Part shown: in pieces, positions 8,309-16,309 of the stretch
Layout of the letters: every line of letters starts with the position of its first letter
Position numbering within the stretch: the first letter of the stretch is position 1
The notes under the pieces: model-generated
Database searches by the model: none
What the model was told of the DNA's origin: nothing
Seen by the model: the letters and a program-made list of their open reading frames with translations, nothing else
From: SZUA-442 sp035461905
Lineage (GTDB): Bacteria > Actinomycetota > Acidimicrobiia > Spongiisociales > UBA5794
Assembly: GCA_035461905.1 (NCBI GenBank)
Contig: DATHUV010000088.1
Span: forward strand, 19,001-83,000
Length of the DNA: 64,000 nucleotides
Direction of reading: 5' to 3'
Translations under genes and position numbers: made by a program

Positions 8309-9457
8309 TCAGTAGAGGAACATGGGCTTGCCCATGACGTGACGGATCTTCGGGCGGTACTGGTCGACGTCGTACAGCTCGGCGACATCGACCCGCTTCA
8401 CGCCCTCGCTCGTCTCGGTGATCGGCACGTTGGTATAGGTTCCCCCACGAAGCGCCACCATCCTGCCGGACATCCCCTCCAGTGCGAGGTCTGCAGCCAT
8501 GTTGGCGTAGTTCGTCGCAACCATGAGGTCGAGCGAGTCGGGGTTCCCCGAGCGCATGAGGTAGCCGACCTGCTGGTAGATGATCCGATGCCCCGTGAGA
8601 TCGGTGAGTAGGGATCCCGTCACGGCGCCGATGCCGCCGAGTTTGCGATGGCCGTACGCGTCCTCGGATCCGGAGAGGATCATCTCTCCCTCCTCGAGCT
8701 GTGCTCCTTCCGAGATGGTCATCATCGCGTAGTGGGATGAATTGTTGGCCTTGTCCGAGACCAGCATGTCGGCGAGTCGTTCGACGTTGAAGGGGACCTC
8801 CGAGATGATCGCCCTGTCGACGCCTGAGAGGTAGGCGGTGATCAGGCTCGTCTCGCCCGAGTAGCGTCCGAACAGCTCGACCACGGCGATCCGCTCGTGG
8901 CTGCCCGTGCTGGTGCGGAGGCTGTGGATGAACTCGACACCCCGCGTGACCGCTGTCGAGAACCCGATGCAGTAGTCCGTCCCGTTGACGTCGTTGTCCA
9001 TCGTCTTGGGAACGGCGATCACGGGGACACCCTCGTTGTGCAAGCGGAGACCGTATGACAACGTGTCGTCCCCTCCGATGGGGATCAGCACATCGACTCC
9101 GAGCGCCTCGAGCACACGCAGGGAGTGCGCCGTGTAGTCGAAGGGACCGTCACCCTCTGGGGGTTCACCGAGAAAGGATGGCACGTCGGTGCGCGACACC
9201 CTGGAAGGGTTCGTGCGGCTCGTGTGGAGGAAGGTCCCTCCGGTGCGATCGACGGTTCGCACGTTCGCCGGTGTGAGGGGCATCGTGTTCTCCGCGATCG
9301 ACTCTGCATCGTCGGGGTTCGTGTTGAGAAGGCCTCCCCAGCCTCGACGGAACCCGAGGACCTCGTGGCCGTCGTGGGCAACGCGGTTCACGACGGCCTT
9401 GATGCACGGGTTCAGGCCCGGGACGTCGCCTCCGCCGGTGAGTATGCCGATTCGCAT
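8309..9457 (-). CDS. pfp: 6-phosphofructokinase, predicted pyrophosphate-dependent
   Basis: Phosphorylates fructose 6-phosphate in glycolysis. The 382-residue protein starts MRIGILTGGGDVPGLNP and has GGDDT at 128-132 and PKTMDND at 150-156. In this family Asp and Lys at these two places (Asp131, Lys151) mark use of pyrophosphate; ATP enzymes have Gly at both. The spacing of 20 residues equals that of the diagnostic pair 104/124 in E. coli numbering. The ATG at 9457 has GGGAGCGAC as ribosome binding site; a longer in-frame reading upstream has no family similarity. Pyrophosphate use would make the step reversible. Monocistronic. Confidence 0.9.
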   Translation of the reverse strand: MRIGILTGGGDVPGLNPCIKAVVNRVAHDGHEVLGFRRGWGGLLNTNPDDAESIAENTMPLTPANVRTVDRTGGTFLHTSRTNPSRVSRTDVPSFLGEPPEGDGPFDYTAHSLRVLEALGVDVLIPIGGDDTLSYGLRLHNEGVPVIAVPKTMDNDVNGTDYCIGFSTAVTRGVEFIHSLRTSTGSHERIAVVELFGRYSGETSLITAYLSGVDRAIISEVPFNVERLADMLVSDKANNSSHYAMMTISEGAQLEEGEMILSGSEDAYGHRKLGGIGAVTGSLLTDLTGHRIIYQQVGYLMRSGNPDSLDLMVATNYANMAADLALEGMSGRMVALRGGTYTNVPITETSEGVKRVDVAELYDVDQYRPKIRHVMGKPMFLY

Positions 9458-9548
9458 GTGTCGCTCCCTGGTGTGGATCTCTGCACGGCACGATACCGCC
9501 GACACGGAACTGCCCGGCACACGGGAGCCGCCTGCGTCGTGGGCCGTA

Positions 9549-10151
9549 TCAGCCGATCGTGCCTTCGGCGCGATGCCGGTCGCGCGTCGCCCACCACTCG
9601 TCCTGGAGAAGTGACCATACGGTGTGGTCGACCCAACGGTCACCGATCTTCACCTCATCGCGCAGCGTGCCCTCGAGGGAGAAGCCAATGGCGCGAGCGA
9701 TCCCCTCGGACCTCGCGTTCCCGACGGCGATACGGAGTTGCACCTTGTGGAGCCGCATCTCCTCGAAACCGATCTGCACCGCGCGGGTCGTCGCTTCGGC
9801 GCCGTACCCCTTCCCTGTCTCGTCGGAGCGGATCCAGTACCCGACCTCACCGATGGAGTTCTGGGCGGACGTCGTCCATATGGACACGTTCCCGATGTGC
9901 GTGTCGGGATCGTCGATCGTCCTGATCGTGAAGTCGAACGCGCGGCGCTCGACCCACGCGGCGACCGACTCCCTCACGAAGCGCTGCGACACGCCACGGT
10001 CGTATCCGTCGACCCAGGGAAGCCATGGTTGGAGCTCGGCGAGCGACACGCTGATCGCATCGTGGAGAGGCCCGACATCCCGCCTGCGGAAGGGTCGCAG
10101 CATGAGACGCCGGGTATACCTCGGTTGGCTGTGCACGGCGATGGTCGGCAT
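9549..10151 (-). CDS. RimJ/RimL-type GNAT acetyltransferase
   Basis: 200 residues. Opens TRRLMLRPFRRRD, the RimJ/RimL-type beginning, and has the acetyl-CoA segment IGEVGYWIRSDETGKGYGAEAT followed by RIAVGNARSEGIARAIGFSLEG. These enzymes acetylate protein N-termini or small molecules. I chose the ATG at 10151 because a TAGGCT -10 element ends 7 nt before it, suggesting a leaderless message; a GTG at 10157 is the alternative. Divergent from the Nudix gene. Confidence 0.85.
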   Translation of the reverse strand: MPTIAVHSQPRYTRRLMLRPFRRRDVGPLHDAISVSLAELQPWLPWVDGYDRGVSQRFVRESVAAWVERRAFDFTIRTIDDPDTHIGNVSIWTTSAQNSIGEVGYWIRSDETGKGYGAEATTRAVQIGFEEMRLHKVQLRIAVGNARSEGIARAIGFSLEGTLRDEVKIGDRWVDHTVWSLLQDEWWATRDRHRAEGTIG

Positions 10152-10158
10152 CGGCACC

Positions 10159-10176
10159 AGCCTATCCGGATAAGCT
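10159..10176. promoter_or_regulatory. Back-to-back -10 elements on a near-palindrome
   Basis: AGCCTATCCGGATAAGCT: minus-strand TAGGCT (10164-10159) ends 7 nt before the acetyltransferase ATG, and plus-strand TAAGCT (10171-10176) ends 6 nt before the Nudix ATG. The 18-bp block is palindromic apart from one base pair. Confidence 0.55.
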
Positions 10177-10182
10177 CGCCGA

Positions 10183-10740
10183 ATGGATCCATGGACAAGG
10201 CTTCGGTCGCTCCCGCCCGTGGTGGACCCACCTGGTGCCGAGTACGCAGTCCTCGTGCCGATCTACGAGGATCCCAAGGGCGACATCAGGGTCATCCTGA
10301 CGAAACGTCCCGACCACATGTCGAGCCATCCCGGTGACGTCGTCTTCCCTGGGGGTCATCGCGAGGACGGCGAGGAGCCGATCAGCACCGCCTTGCGTGA
10401 GGCGTGGGAGGAGATCGGGCTACCCCCGGGGAACGTCGTCGAGGTCCTCGGCGGTTTGACCCCGGTGACGATGCGGGATCGGACACGGCCCATCGTCCCC
10501 GTCGTCGTCAGGATCGAGAGGCCAGGCGAGCTCGTTCCGGACGAGAAGGAGGTCGAAGCGATCATCGAGCCGACACTCCAGTTCCTGATGGCCGAGACCA
10601 ACTGGATCCAGCGTGATTGGTTCGGACACGCCTTGTGGTTCTGCGAGTTCGACGAGGGCATCCTCTGGGGCGCGACAGCATTCATGATGAGAGAGCTCGT
10701 TGGCTTCCTCCGCGGCGAGGAATTGTCCGAACCACGATGA
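10183..10740 (+). CDS. Nudix hydrolase, CoA pyrophosphatase (NudL-like)
   Basis: 185 residues. A complete Nudix box occupies 58-80 (G-x5-E-x7-REAWEEIGL), preceded by LTKRPDHMSSHPGDVVFPGG, the UPF0035 motif that marks the CoA pyrophosphatase subgroup. Expected reaction: CoA or acyl-CoA to 4'-phosphopantetheine plus adenosine 3',5'-bisphosphate. The ATG at 10183 lies 6 nt after a TAAGCT -10 element, with no Shine-Dalgarno, so a leaderless message is likely. Confidence 0.85.
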   Translation: MDPWTRLRSLPPVVDPPGAEYAVLVPIYEDPKGDIRVILTKRPDHMSSHPGDVVFPGGHREDGEEPISTALREAWEEIGLPPGNVVEVLGGLTPVTMRDRTRPIVPVVVRIERPGELVPDEKEVEAIIEPTLQFLMAETNWIQRDWFGHALWFCEFDEGILWGATAFMMRELVGFLRGEELSEPR

Positions 10741-10786
10741 AGGGGTCGACTCACCGAGCAGCCGTCGTCCACGGGGAGGTCCACAC

Positions 10787-12193
10787 ATGACCGAGCACAT
10801 GACACCGGAGGAGTTCCGGGTGTACGGGCACCAGCTCATCGATTGGCTCGCCGAGTACCGCGAACGAATCGAGGACCTCCCGATCCTTGCCTCCGTCGAA
10901 CCCGGCGACATCTCCTCGATGCTTCCCGAACGCGCACCGGAGCAGGCGGAGCCGTTCGAAGCCTTGATCGGCGATCTCGACCGCGTCGTGGTGCCCGGTG
11001 TGACACATTGGCAATCCCCGAACTGGTTCGCATACTTCCCTGCGAACACTTCTCCTCCATCGGTCCTCGCCGAGCTCGTGTCTGCCGGGCTCGGGTTGCA
11101 GGGGATGCTGTGGTCCACGTCCCCGGTGATGACCGAGCTCGAGAGCAGGGTCCTCGACTGGCTCGTGGAGCTCATGGGTCTGCCGTCGTCGTGGAAGTCG
11201 ACCGGCACGGGCGGGGGCGTCATCCAAATGAGCGCTTCGGATGCCACGCACACTGCGATCGTCGTCGCTCGCCACCGTCGAATGACCGAAGGCCACGCGG
11301 AGGACATGGTGGTCTACGCATCGTCAGAGGCGCATTCATCGATCGAGAAGGGCTGCACCGTCGCCGGTGTCGGACATTGCAGGAAGGTCGCGGTCGATGC
11401 GAGATTCGCCATGGACGCCGATGCCCTTCGCGAGATGGTCGAAGCGGACCAAGAAGCGGGACTCATCCCGATTGCGGTGGTGTCGGCTATCGGGACGACG
11501 GCCACGACGGCCGTGGATCCGCTCGTGGCCATCAGCGACGTCGCTTCCGAGCACGGGATGTGGCACCACGTCGACGCGGCATACGCGGGTACGGCGATGC
11601 TGTGCGGCGAGTTCCGGGTGCACCAGCCGGACCTCGATCGTGTCGACAGCTACACGTTCAACCCCCACAAGTGGATGATGGTGAACTTCGACTGCAACGT
11701 CCTGTGGGTTGCCGACCGCAGGCCGCTCATCGAAACGCTCAGCGTGCTCCCGCCATACCTGCGGAACGCGGCGACTGAGGCGGGTGCGGTGATCGACTAC
11801 CGCGATTGGCATGTGCCGCTCGGAAGGCGGTTCCGCGCCCTCAAGCTGTGGTGGGTGATCCGTTCGTACGGTGCCGAAGGCCTCCGGTCATTGGTCCGCA
11901 CCCATGTCGGCCTCGCTGACGATCTGGCGGAGCGCATCGAGGGCGATGCCCGATTCGCGCTGTTCGCTCCGCATCCGTTCGGCCTCGTGTGTTTCACGCT
12001 CGTCGACGGGAATGACGCCACCCGCAGGCTCGCATCCGCGTTGAACGCGACGGGGAGGGTCGCCATCACGGCGTCCGAGATCGACGGAACGGCGTTCATC
12101 CGGGTGGTGATCGGCCAAACGTTCACAGAGCAGCGCCATGTGGACGCACTGTGGGCGATGATCGACGAACTAGCCGATAGTCGACTGTCATGA
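10787..12193 (+). CDS. PLP-dependent decarboxylase, aromatic L-amino-acid decarboxylase group
   Basis: Group II PLP decarboxylase, 468 residues. The PLP lysine is Lys295 in NPHKW; the stacking His is His183 (SEAHSSIEKG) and the cofactor Asp is Asp263 in HVDAAYAG. The WQSPNWFAYFP segment near 75-84 is typical of aromatic amino acid decarboxylases (tyrosine, DOPA, tryptophan). Exact substrate cannot be read from sequence. The ATG at 10787 has GGGGAGG 7 bases upstream; an earlier in-frame start would overlap the Nudix gene. Confidence 0.88.
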   Translation: MTEHMTPEEFRVYGHQLIDWLAEYRERIEDLPILASVEPGDISSMLPERAPEQAEPFEALIGDLDRVVVPGVTHWQSPNWFAYFPANTSPPSVLAELVSAGLGLQGMLWSTSPVMTELESRVLDWLVELMGLPSSWKSTGTGGGVIQMSASDATHTAIVVARHRRMTEGHAEDMVVYASSEAHSSIEKGCTVAGVGHCRKVAVDARFAMDADALREMVEADQEAGLIPIAVVSAIGTTATTAVDPLVAISDVASEHGMWHHVDAAYAGTAMLCGEFRVHQPDLDRVDSYTFNPHKWMMVNFDCNVLWVADRRPLIETLSVLPPYLRNAATEAGAVIDYRDWHVPLGRRFRALKLWWVIRSYGAEGLRSLVRTHVGLADDLAERIEGDARFALFAPHPFGLVCFTLVDGNDATRRLASALNATGRVAITASEIDGTAFIRVVIGQTFTEQRHVDALWAMIDELADSRLS

Positions 12194-12278
12194 ATCCCCG
12201 TGACGAGCCGGATACCCGTGCTCTACGCTCCACAACGGGTGATCCTCACCACGTGCCTATCCCGATGATTGGAGTGAA

Positions 12279-12683
12279 GTGACTGAGATACGGGGAGTCA
12301 GCCATCTCTCGTTGTCCGTGCGGGATCTGGGCACCAGCCTCGCCTTCTACCGAGATGTCCTCGGCCTGCCGGTCCTCATGGAACCCTTCGACGCGATGGC
12401 GTTCAGTGGGCGCGAAGCCCTGATGCTCGCCGGCAGGGTGGCGATCGCGCTGCAGGAACACGCCGAAAGCGACCGCTCGACGTTCGACCCGACTCGCACA
12501 GGGCTCGATCACCTCGCGTTCCATGTGTCTGAGCGACACCACCTCGATGAGTGGATGGCGCGTCTCGATGCCGCAGGCATCGACCACTCAGACGTTCGTG
12601 CGGTTGCGTTCGGGTCGATCGTCGAGTTTCGCGACCCCGACGGGATCCAACTCGAGGTGTTCGCTCCCGACCGTCCCTCGTAG
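12279..12683 (+). CDS. VOC-superfamily (glyoxalase/dioxygenase-fold) protein
   Basis: 134 residues with two beta-alpha-beta-beta-beta modules: IRGVSHLSLSVRDLGTSLAFYRDVLGLPV and TGLDHLAFHV...IVEFRDPDGIQLEVF. Candidate metal ligands are His9, His82 and the Glu of QLEVF. The reaction is not predictable; relatives include glyoxalase I, fosfomycin-resistance proteins and dioxygenases. GTG start at 12279 with GGAGTGAA just upstream. Convergent with the S9 peptidase, 5 bp apart. Confidence 0.8.
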   Translation: MTEIRGVSHLSLSVRDLGTSLAFYRDVLGLPVLMEPFDAMAFSGREALMLAGRVAIALQEHAESDRSTFDPTRTGLDHLAFHVSERHHLDEWMARLDAAGIDHSDVRAVAFGSIVEFRDPDGIQLEVFAPDRPS

Positions 12684-12688
12684 TCGGT

Positions 12689-14626
12689 TCAGACGAACCG
12701 ATCGAGCCAACCGAGGAACTCACCCCACCAGTGGAGCGCGTTGTCTCGTCGCTCGATCCAATGGCCCTCGTCGCCGTAGTACACGAGCCTCGTCGGGACT
12801 CCCTTCGCCTTGAGGAGCCCGTAGAGGGTCAGTCCCTGGGTGATGACGACCCTGTAGTCCATCTCGCCATGGATCACCAGGGTTGGCGTCACAACGTCAT
12901 GGGTATGCGCCATGGGTGACCACCGATTCACGGCGTCCATGTCCTCCCACGGAGTGCCGCCCATGGCGATGTCTCGACCCTCCGTGTGGTCAGAGGCGTA
13001 CTGGCCGAGGAGGTCGGTCACACCCGCGTGGCAGATGGCTGCCGCGTAGCGGTCAGTGAGGGTGGTGATCCACGTCACCAGATACCCACCGTACGATCCT
13101 CCGGCGATGGCCATGCGATCAGGGTCGATGGTCCCGAGCGAGAGCATGTGGTCGGTCGCCGCCTCGATGTCGATTGCGGGTCGGTCGCCCCAGCTCCCGC
13201 GGATGCTGCGGGTGAATGCGTCGCCGAACGATGACGAGCCATGGAAGTTGACCGAGATGACGACGTATCCCGCTGCGGCCATGACCTGGGGATTCCATCG
13301 CCAATGCCAGTTGTCCATGACACCGTTGTGCGGCCCTCCATGGACGTTGTGGAGAAGCGGCCACATGGTGGCTTCGTGGAAGTCAGGGGGCTCCACGACG
13401 AATGCCTGGATCTGGGCCCCGTCCGCCCCCTCGAACGTCACCTCCTTCGCAGGGCGAAGGGCAACCCCGGCGAGCGCGGCGTCGTTGAAGGTCGAGACGA
13501 TCGTCGTCGTACCGCCGCAGGTGACGGCGACCTCCGCAGGGGCTGCCATCGACTCGTGACGATGCCAGTAGCAGTCGAGGCCCACCCTCGGGCCATGGTT
13601 GGAACCCGTCGAGGTCTGGGGTATCGGCGTACCACCGTCCATGGCGAGGGTGAAGATGCGGACGCGACCCTCGTCCTCTGCGTGGAAGACGAGGGCATCG
13701 TCATCGATGAACTCCCAACCGCCTGCCGAGCGGTCCCAAGCTGCCGTCAGGACTTCCTCTGCACCGGTGGGGAGGTGGTGGGACACGATCCGCACGAGGT
13801 CCGCGTAATACGCATGCTCGTACTGGACGCCGTACACGAGCGTGGACCCGTCCGGCGACACCCTCGGACGGTACTGCTGCACCGACTCGCCGGTCGGGAT
13901 GCGTTCGATGTCGCCGCCCGCTGTGGGCACCCGGTGGAGCGAGAAGCGCATGTGCTCCCACGGCTCCGGGTTGTCGTCGAGGGTGAAGATGGCCCACTGC
14001 CCGTCGGGGGTGACCGTGAAGGACTCACCGACGTCTTCGAGCCCGATCAGTCGGTCGAGACCAGGCGTGAGGTGATGGGCGGACTCGTCATCGAGATCGA
14101 TGCGAAACAGATGGTCGATGCGCCCATCGACGAGCCACTTCTTCCAATGCCGGAACACGCGGTCCTCGGTGGCGATCGGACGTGTGGTGTCCTTGCGTGC
14201 CTCCTGCTCATCAACGGTGGCTTCGACGCTCGGGTAGCCGCGGAGAAGGGGAGCGGACACGATGAGCGCGTCGCCGCCCGGCATCCACGTCACGGAACTC
14301 GCTCCGAGGGGTAGGTCGCTCACCTTGAAGGCCTCCCCACCCGCAAGGCTCATCACGTACACCTGTGCAGGCTCATCATCGATCGATCCGAGGAACGCGA
14401 TGCGGGTCCCGTCCGGCGACGGGGCAGGTGACGTCGACGAACGATCGTCCGATGTCAGCCGTACGGACGTGCCCGTCCTATCGATCGAATAGATCGTCGA
14501 GTGGGCCTTCCCCTCTTCGCGGTAGGAAACCACTGGCACGACGACCTTCGTCGTCCCCGGAACGTGCTCGGGTTGTCCCACCCGCTGCAACGACCACAGA
14601 TCCTCGGCGGTGATAGGTCTGCCCAT
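12689..14626 (-). CDS. S9 family prolyl oligopeptidase / acylaminoacyl-peptidase
   Basis: Serine peptidase of 645 residues: an N-terminal beta-propeller (about 1-380, with TolB-like repeats such as SPDGTRIAFLGS and TPDGQWAIFTLDD) and a C-terminal alpha/beta-hydrolase domain. Catalytic triad: Ser511 in GGSYGGY, Asp590 in GEMDYRV, His622 in GHWI. No signal peptide, so cytoplasmic. Cleaves short peptides, possibly with blocked N-termini. Ribosome binding site AAGGAGAG lies just upstream of the ATG. Confidence 0.92.
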   Translation of the reverse strand: MGRPITAEDLWSLQRVGQPEHVPGTTKVVVPVVSYREEGKAHSTIYSIDRTGTSVRLTSDDRSSTSPAPSPDGTRIAFLGSIDDEPAQVYVMSLAGGEAFKVSDLPLGASSVTWMPGGDALIVSAPLLRGYPSVEATVDEQEARKDTTRPIATEDRVFRHWKKWLVDGRIDHLFRIDLDDESAHHLTPGLDRLIGLEDVGESFTVTPDGQWAIFTLDDNPEPWEHMRFSLHRVPTAGGDIERIPTGESVQQYRPRVSPDGSTLVYGVQYEHAYYADLVRIVSHHLPTGAEEVLTAAWDRSAGGWEFIDDDALVFHAEDEGRVRIFTLAMDGGTPIPQTSTGSNHGPRVGLDCYWHRHESMAAPAEVAVTCGGTTTIVSTFNDAALAGVALRPAKEVTFEGADGAQIQAFVVEPPDFHEATMWPLLHNVHGGPHNGVMDNWHWRWNPQVMAAAGYVVISVNFHGSSSFGDAFTRSIRGSWGDRPAIDIEAATDHMLSLGTIDPDRMAIAGGSYGGYLVTWITTLTDRYAAAICHAGVTDLLGQYASDHTEGRDIAMGGTPWEDMDAVNRWSPMAHTHDVVTPTLVIHGEMDYRVVITQGLTLYGLLKAKGVPTRLVYYGDEGHWIERRDNALHWWGEFLGWLDRFV

Positions 14627-14833
14627 TGACTCTCCTTGCTCGATCGTCCAAGGATTGCAGACCGTGGCGCCGTGCGCTCCCCGAGCCGATCAGCGTCGCG
14701 CCGGCGATCCGGCTGGTACCGTTTCCGCAAAGGCGTGGTGGCATTCGTCCTGCGGACCCGCGGTCGAGCCCGATGCGCCGGAACCGGTGGGTACATGCCG
14801 AGATCCCAACCCTCGGTGTCTCCGTGGCACGTG

Positions 14834-16309
14834 ATGCCCCGATGTCTCGGTGGCGTGCTCTGCCTCGTCGTTGCGCTCACCTCGTGCACCACAGCGTCCG
14901 ATGCGAGGAATCCCGAGGTGTGGGGTGATGAGTCGGTCGCCTACTTCGACCGGTTGTCGGAGGCGTACCTCGCGAACGACTCGTATGGCGTGCTCGACTT
15001 CTACACGCCGGACGCCGCGATCGAGATGTGGCGCGGTGACAACCGCGGAGGCTGGCCGATCCCCGAGCTACTGACATGGAACTCATCGGATCTCGGCCTG
15101 ACCGTGGAGTCGGTGCATCTGAGCGGCTCCGGAGCGCTGAACCTCGTTCTGTGGCCGACCAATGGCCGTCGTGGGGCGGTGGAGAGCGTGATCGAGGACG
15201 GTCGGATCACGAGGGAGGTCGCATACGAAACCGGTGGATCCCTCGGCAGGAGCCTCCGCGCGCAGTTCACGACGGTGTCGACCTATGAGGGGTTCCAAAC
15301 GACGTATGCCTCGGCGTGGTCGGTTGACGAGCGGACGGCTGTCGAGGCCCTGTATGCGCCCGGGGCGGTCGTTCACGACTCCCTGGTAGGGATCACGAAC
15401 GCAGATGTCGAAACCCTCATCGACTCGGGCGGAGGGATCGTCTGGGACCCGGCAACGGTATCGCAGGTCGACGACGGCGGTGCCGGGTTCGAGGATCGTG
15501 CGTTGTTCCTTGGGCCGGCTGAGTACGGCGTTGACCCGGGGCGCGCTGTCGGCGTGTTCAAGGTCACCGATTCCACTGGGTGTGAGCAGCAGGTGGCCAT
15601 TCGGTGGACGCTCGAGGGCGGTGCCATCGTCGAGGAGGTCCGGTACCGAGAGATCGAGTCGTTCCGAACCTGCAGTCAGGCTTCTCTCCCCGAGGGATGG
15701 TGGACGGGTCTGTCGCTTCCTCCTCCATCCGATCAGGTCGTCACGGGCACGTTGACGACGCCATCGGGTCGCGAGATCGATGTGCACAACGGAACGACGG
15801 CGCTCGAGGACCTCCTCGTGTGGGGCCTCGGCCGCTATCAGAGTGCTGGCCTTGCCGAACCCAGGATGGACGCTGTGACCTTCCAACCGAGCCGGCGATG
15901 CGAGGGACGGTCGGGCCGCGTCCTCGACGACGGGAACCGACGCGAGCTGTTCGTGTGCATGTACGAGAGCGACATATGCACGCGCATCGAGCGTCCGTGC
16001 GACACTCCGGCGACGGCGGTACGCGTGGCCTTCCTCCACGAGCTCGGGCACGCGTGGATGATCGACAACCTCACCGAAGAGATGGAGGAGGAGCTGCTCG
16101 AGATCTCGGGTCGCGACGTGTGGGACGACCACGATGTCCCATGGGTCGACCGTGGTGTCGAGTACGCAGCCGACGTCCTTGCGTGGGGACTGCTCGAGGA
16201 GCCGCTTGCCATGGTCCGCATCGGCTCACCACCGTGCACCGAACTGGCGGCCGCCTACGAGGTCCTCACCGGGGATCCTCCACCAAGGGGACCCGCCTCA
16301 TGCCCTTGA
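14834..16309 (+). CDS. Lipoprotein with NTF2-like regions and a HELGH metallopeptidase-like motif
   Basis: I do not recognise the family. The N-terminus (MPRCLGGVLCLVVALTSC) is a lipoprotein signal with Cys18 as lipid site. Two stretches (about 35-140 and 150-290) resemble NTF2/SnoaL folds: YFDRLSEAYLANDSYGVLDF and YASAWSVDERTAVEALYAPG openings with later paired strands. After a linker, about 315-490 holds FLHELGHAWMID with HExxH at 402-406 and a downstream Glu443 in GVEYAAD, consistent with a zinc metallopeptidase. An earlier start at 14795 would lengthen the signal peptide. No clear ribosome binding site. Its 3' end overlaps the convergent citramalate synthase gene by 55 bp. Confidence 0.6.
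   Translation: MPRCLGGVLCLVVALTSCTTASDARNPEVWGDESVAYFDRLSEAYLANDSYGVLDFYTPDAAIEMWRGDNRGGWPIPELLTWNSSDLGLTVESVHLSGSGALNLVLWPTNGRRGAVESVIEDGRITREVAYETGGSLGRSLRAQFTTVSTYEGFQTTYASAWSVDERTAVEALYAPGAVVHDSLVGITNADVETLIDSGGGIVWDPATVSQVDDGGAGFEDRALFLGPAEYGVDPGRAVGVFKVTDSTGCEQQVAIRWTLEGGAIVEEVRYREIESFRTCSQASLPEGWWTGLSLPPPSDQVVTGTLTTPSGREIDVHNGTTALEDLLVWGLGRYQSAGLAEPRMDAVTFQPSRRCEGRSGRVLDDGNRRELFVCMYESDICTRIERPCDTPATAVRVAFLHELGHAWMIDNLTEEMEEELLEISGRDVWDDHDVPWVDRGVEYAADVLAWGLLEEPLAMVRIGSPPCTELAAAYEVLTGDPPPRGPASCP

Noticed and set aside
14636..14833. Longer N-terminus of the HELGH lipoprotein
   Set aside because: It would put 66 Arg-rich residues before the signal peptide and start 10 bp from the divergent S9 peptidase start; a short signal with lipobox fits better.
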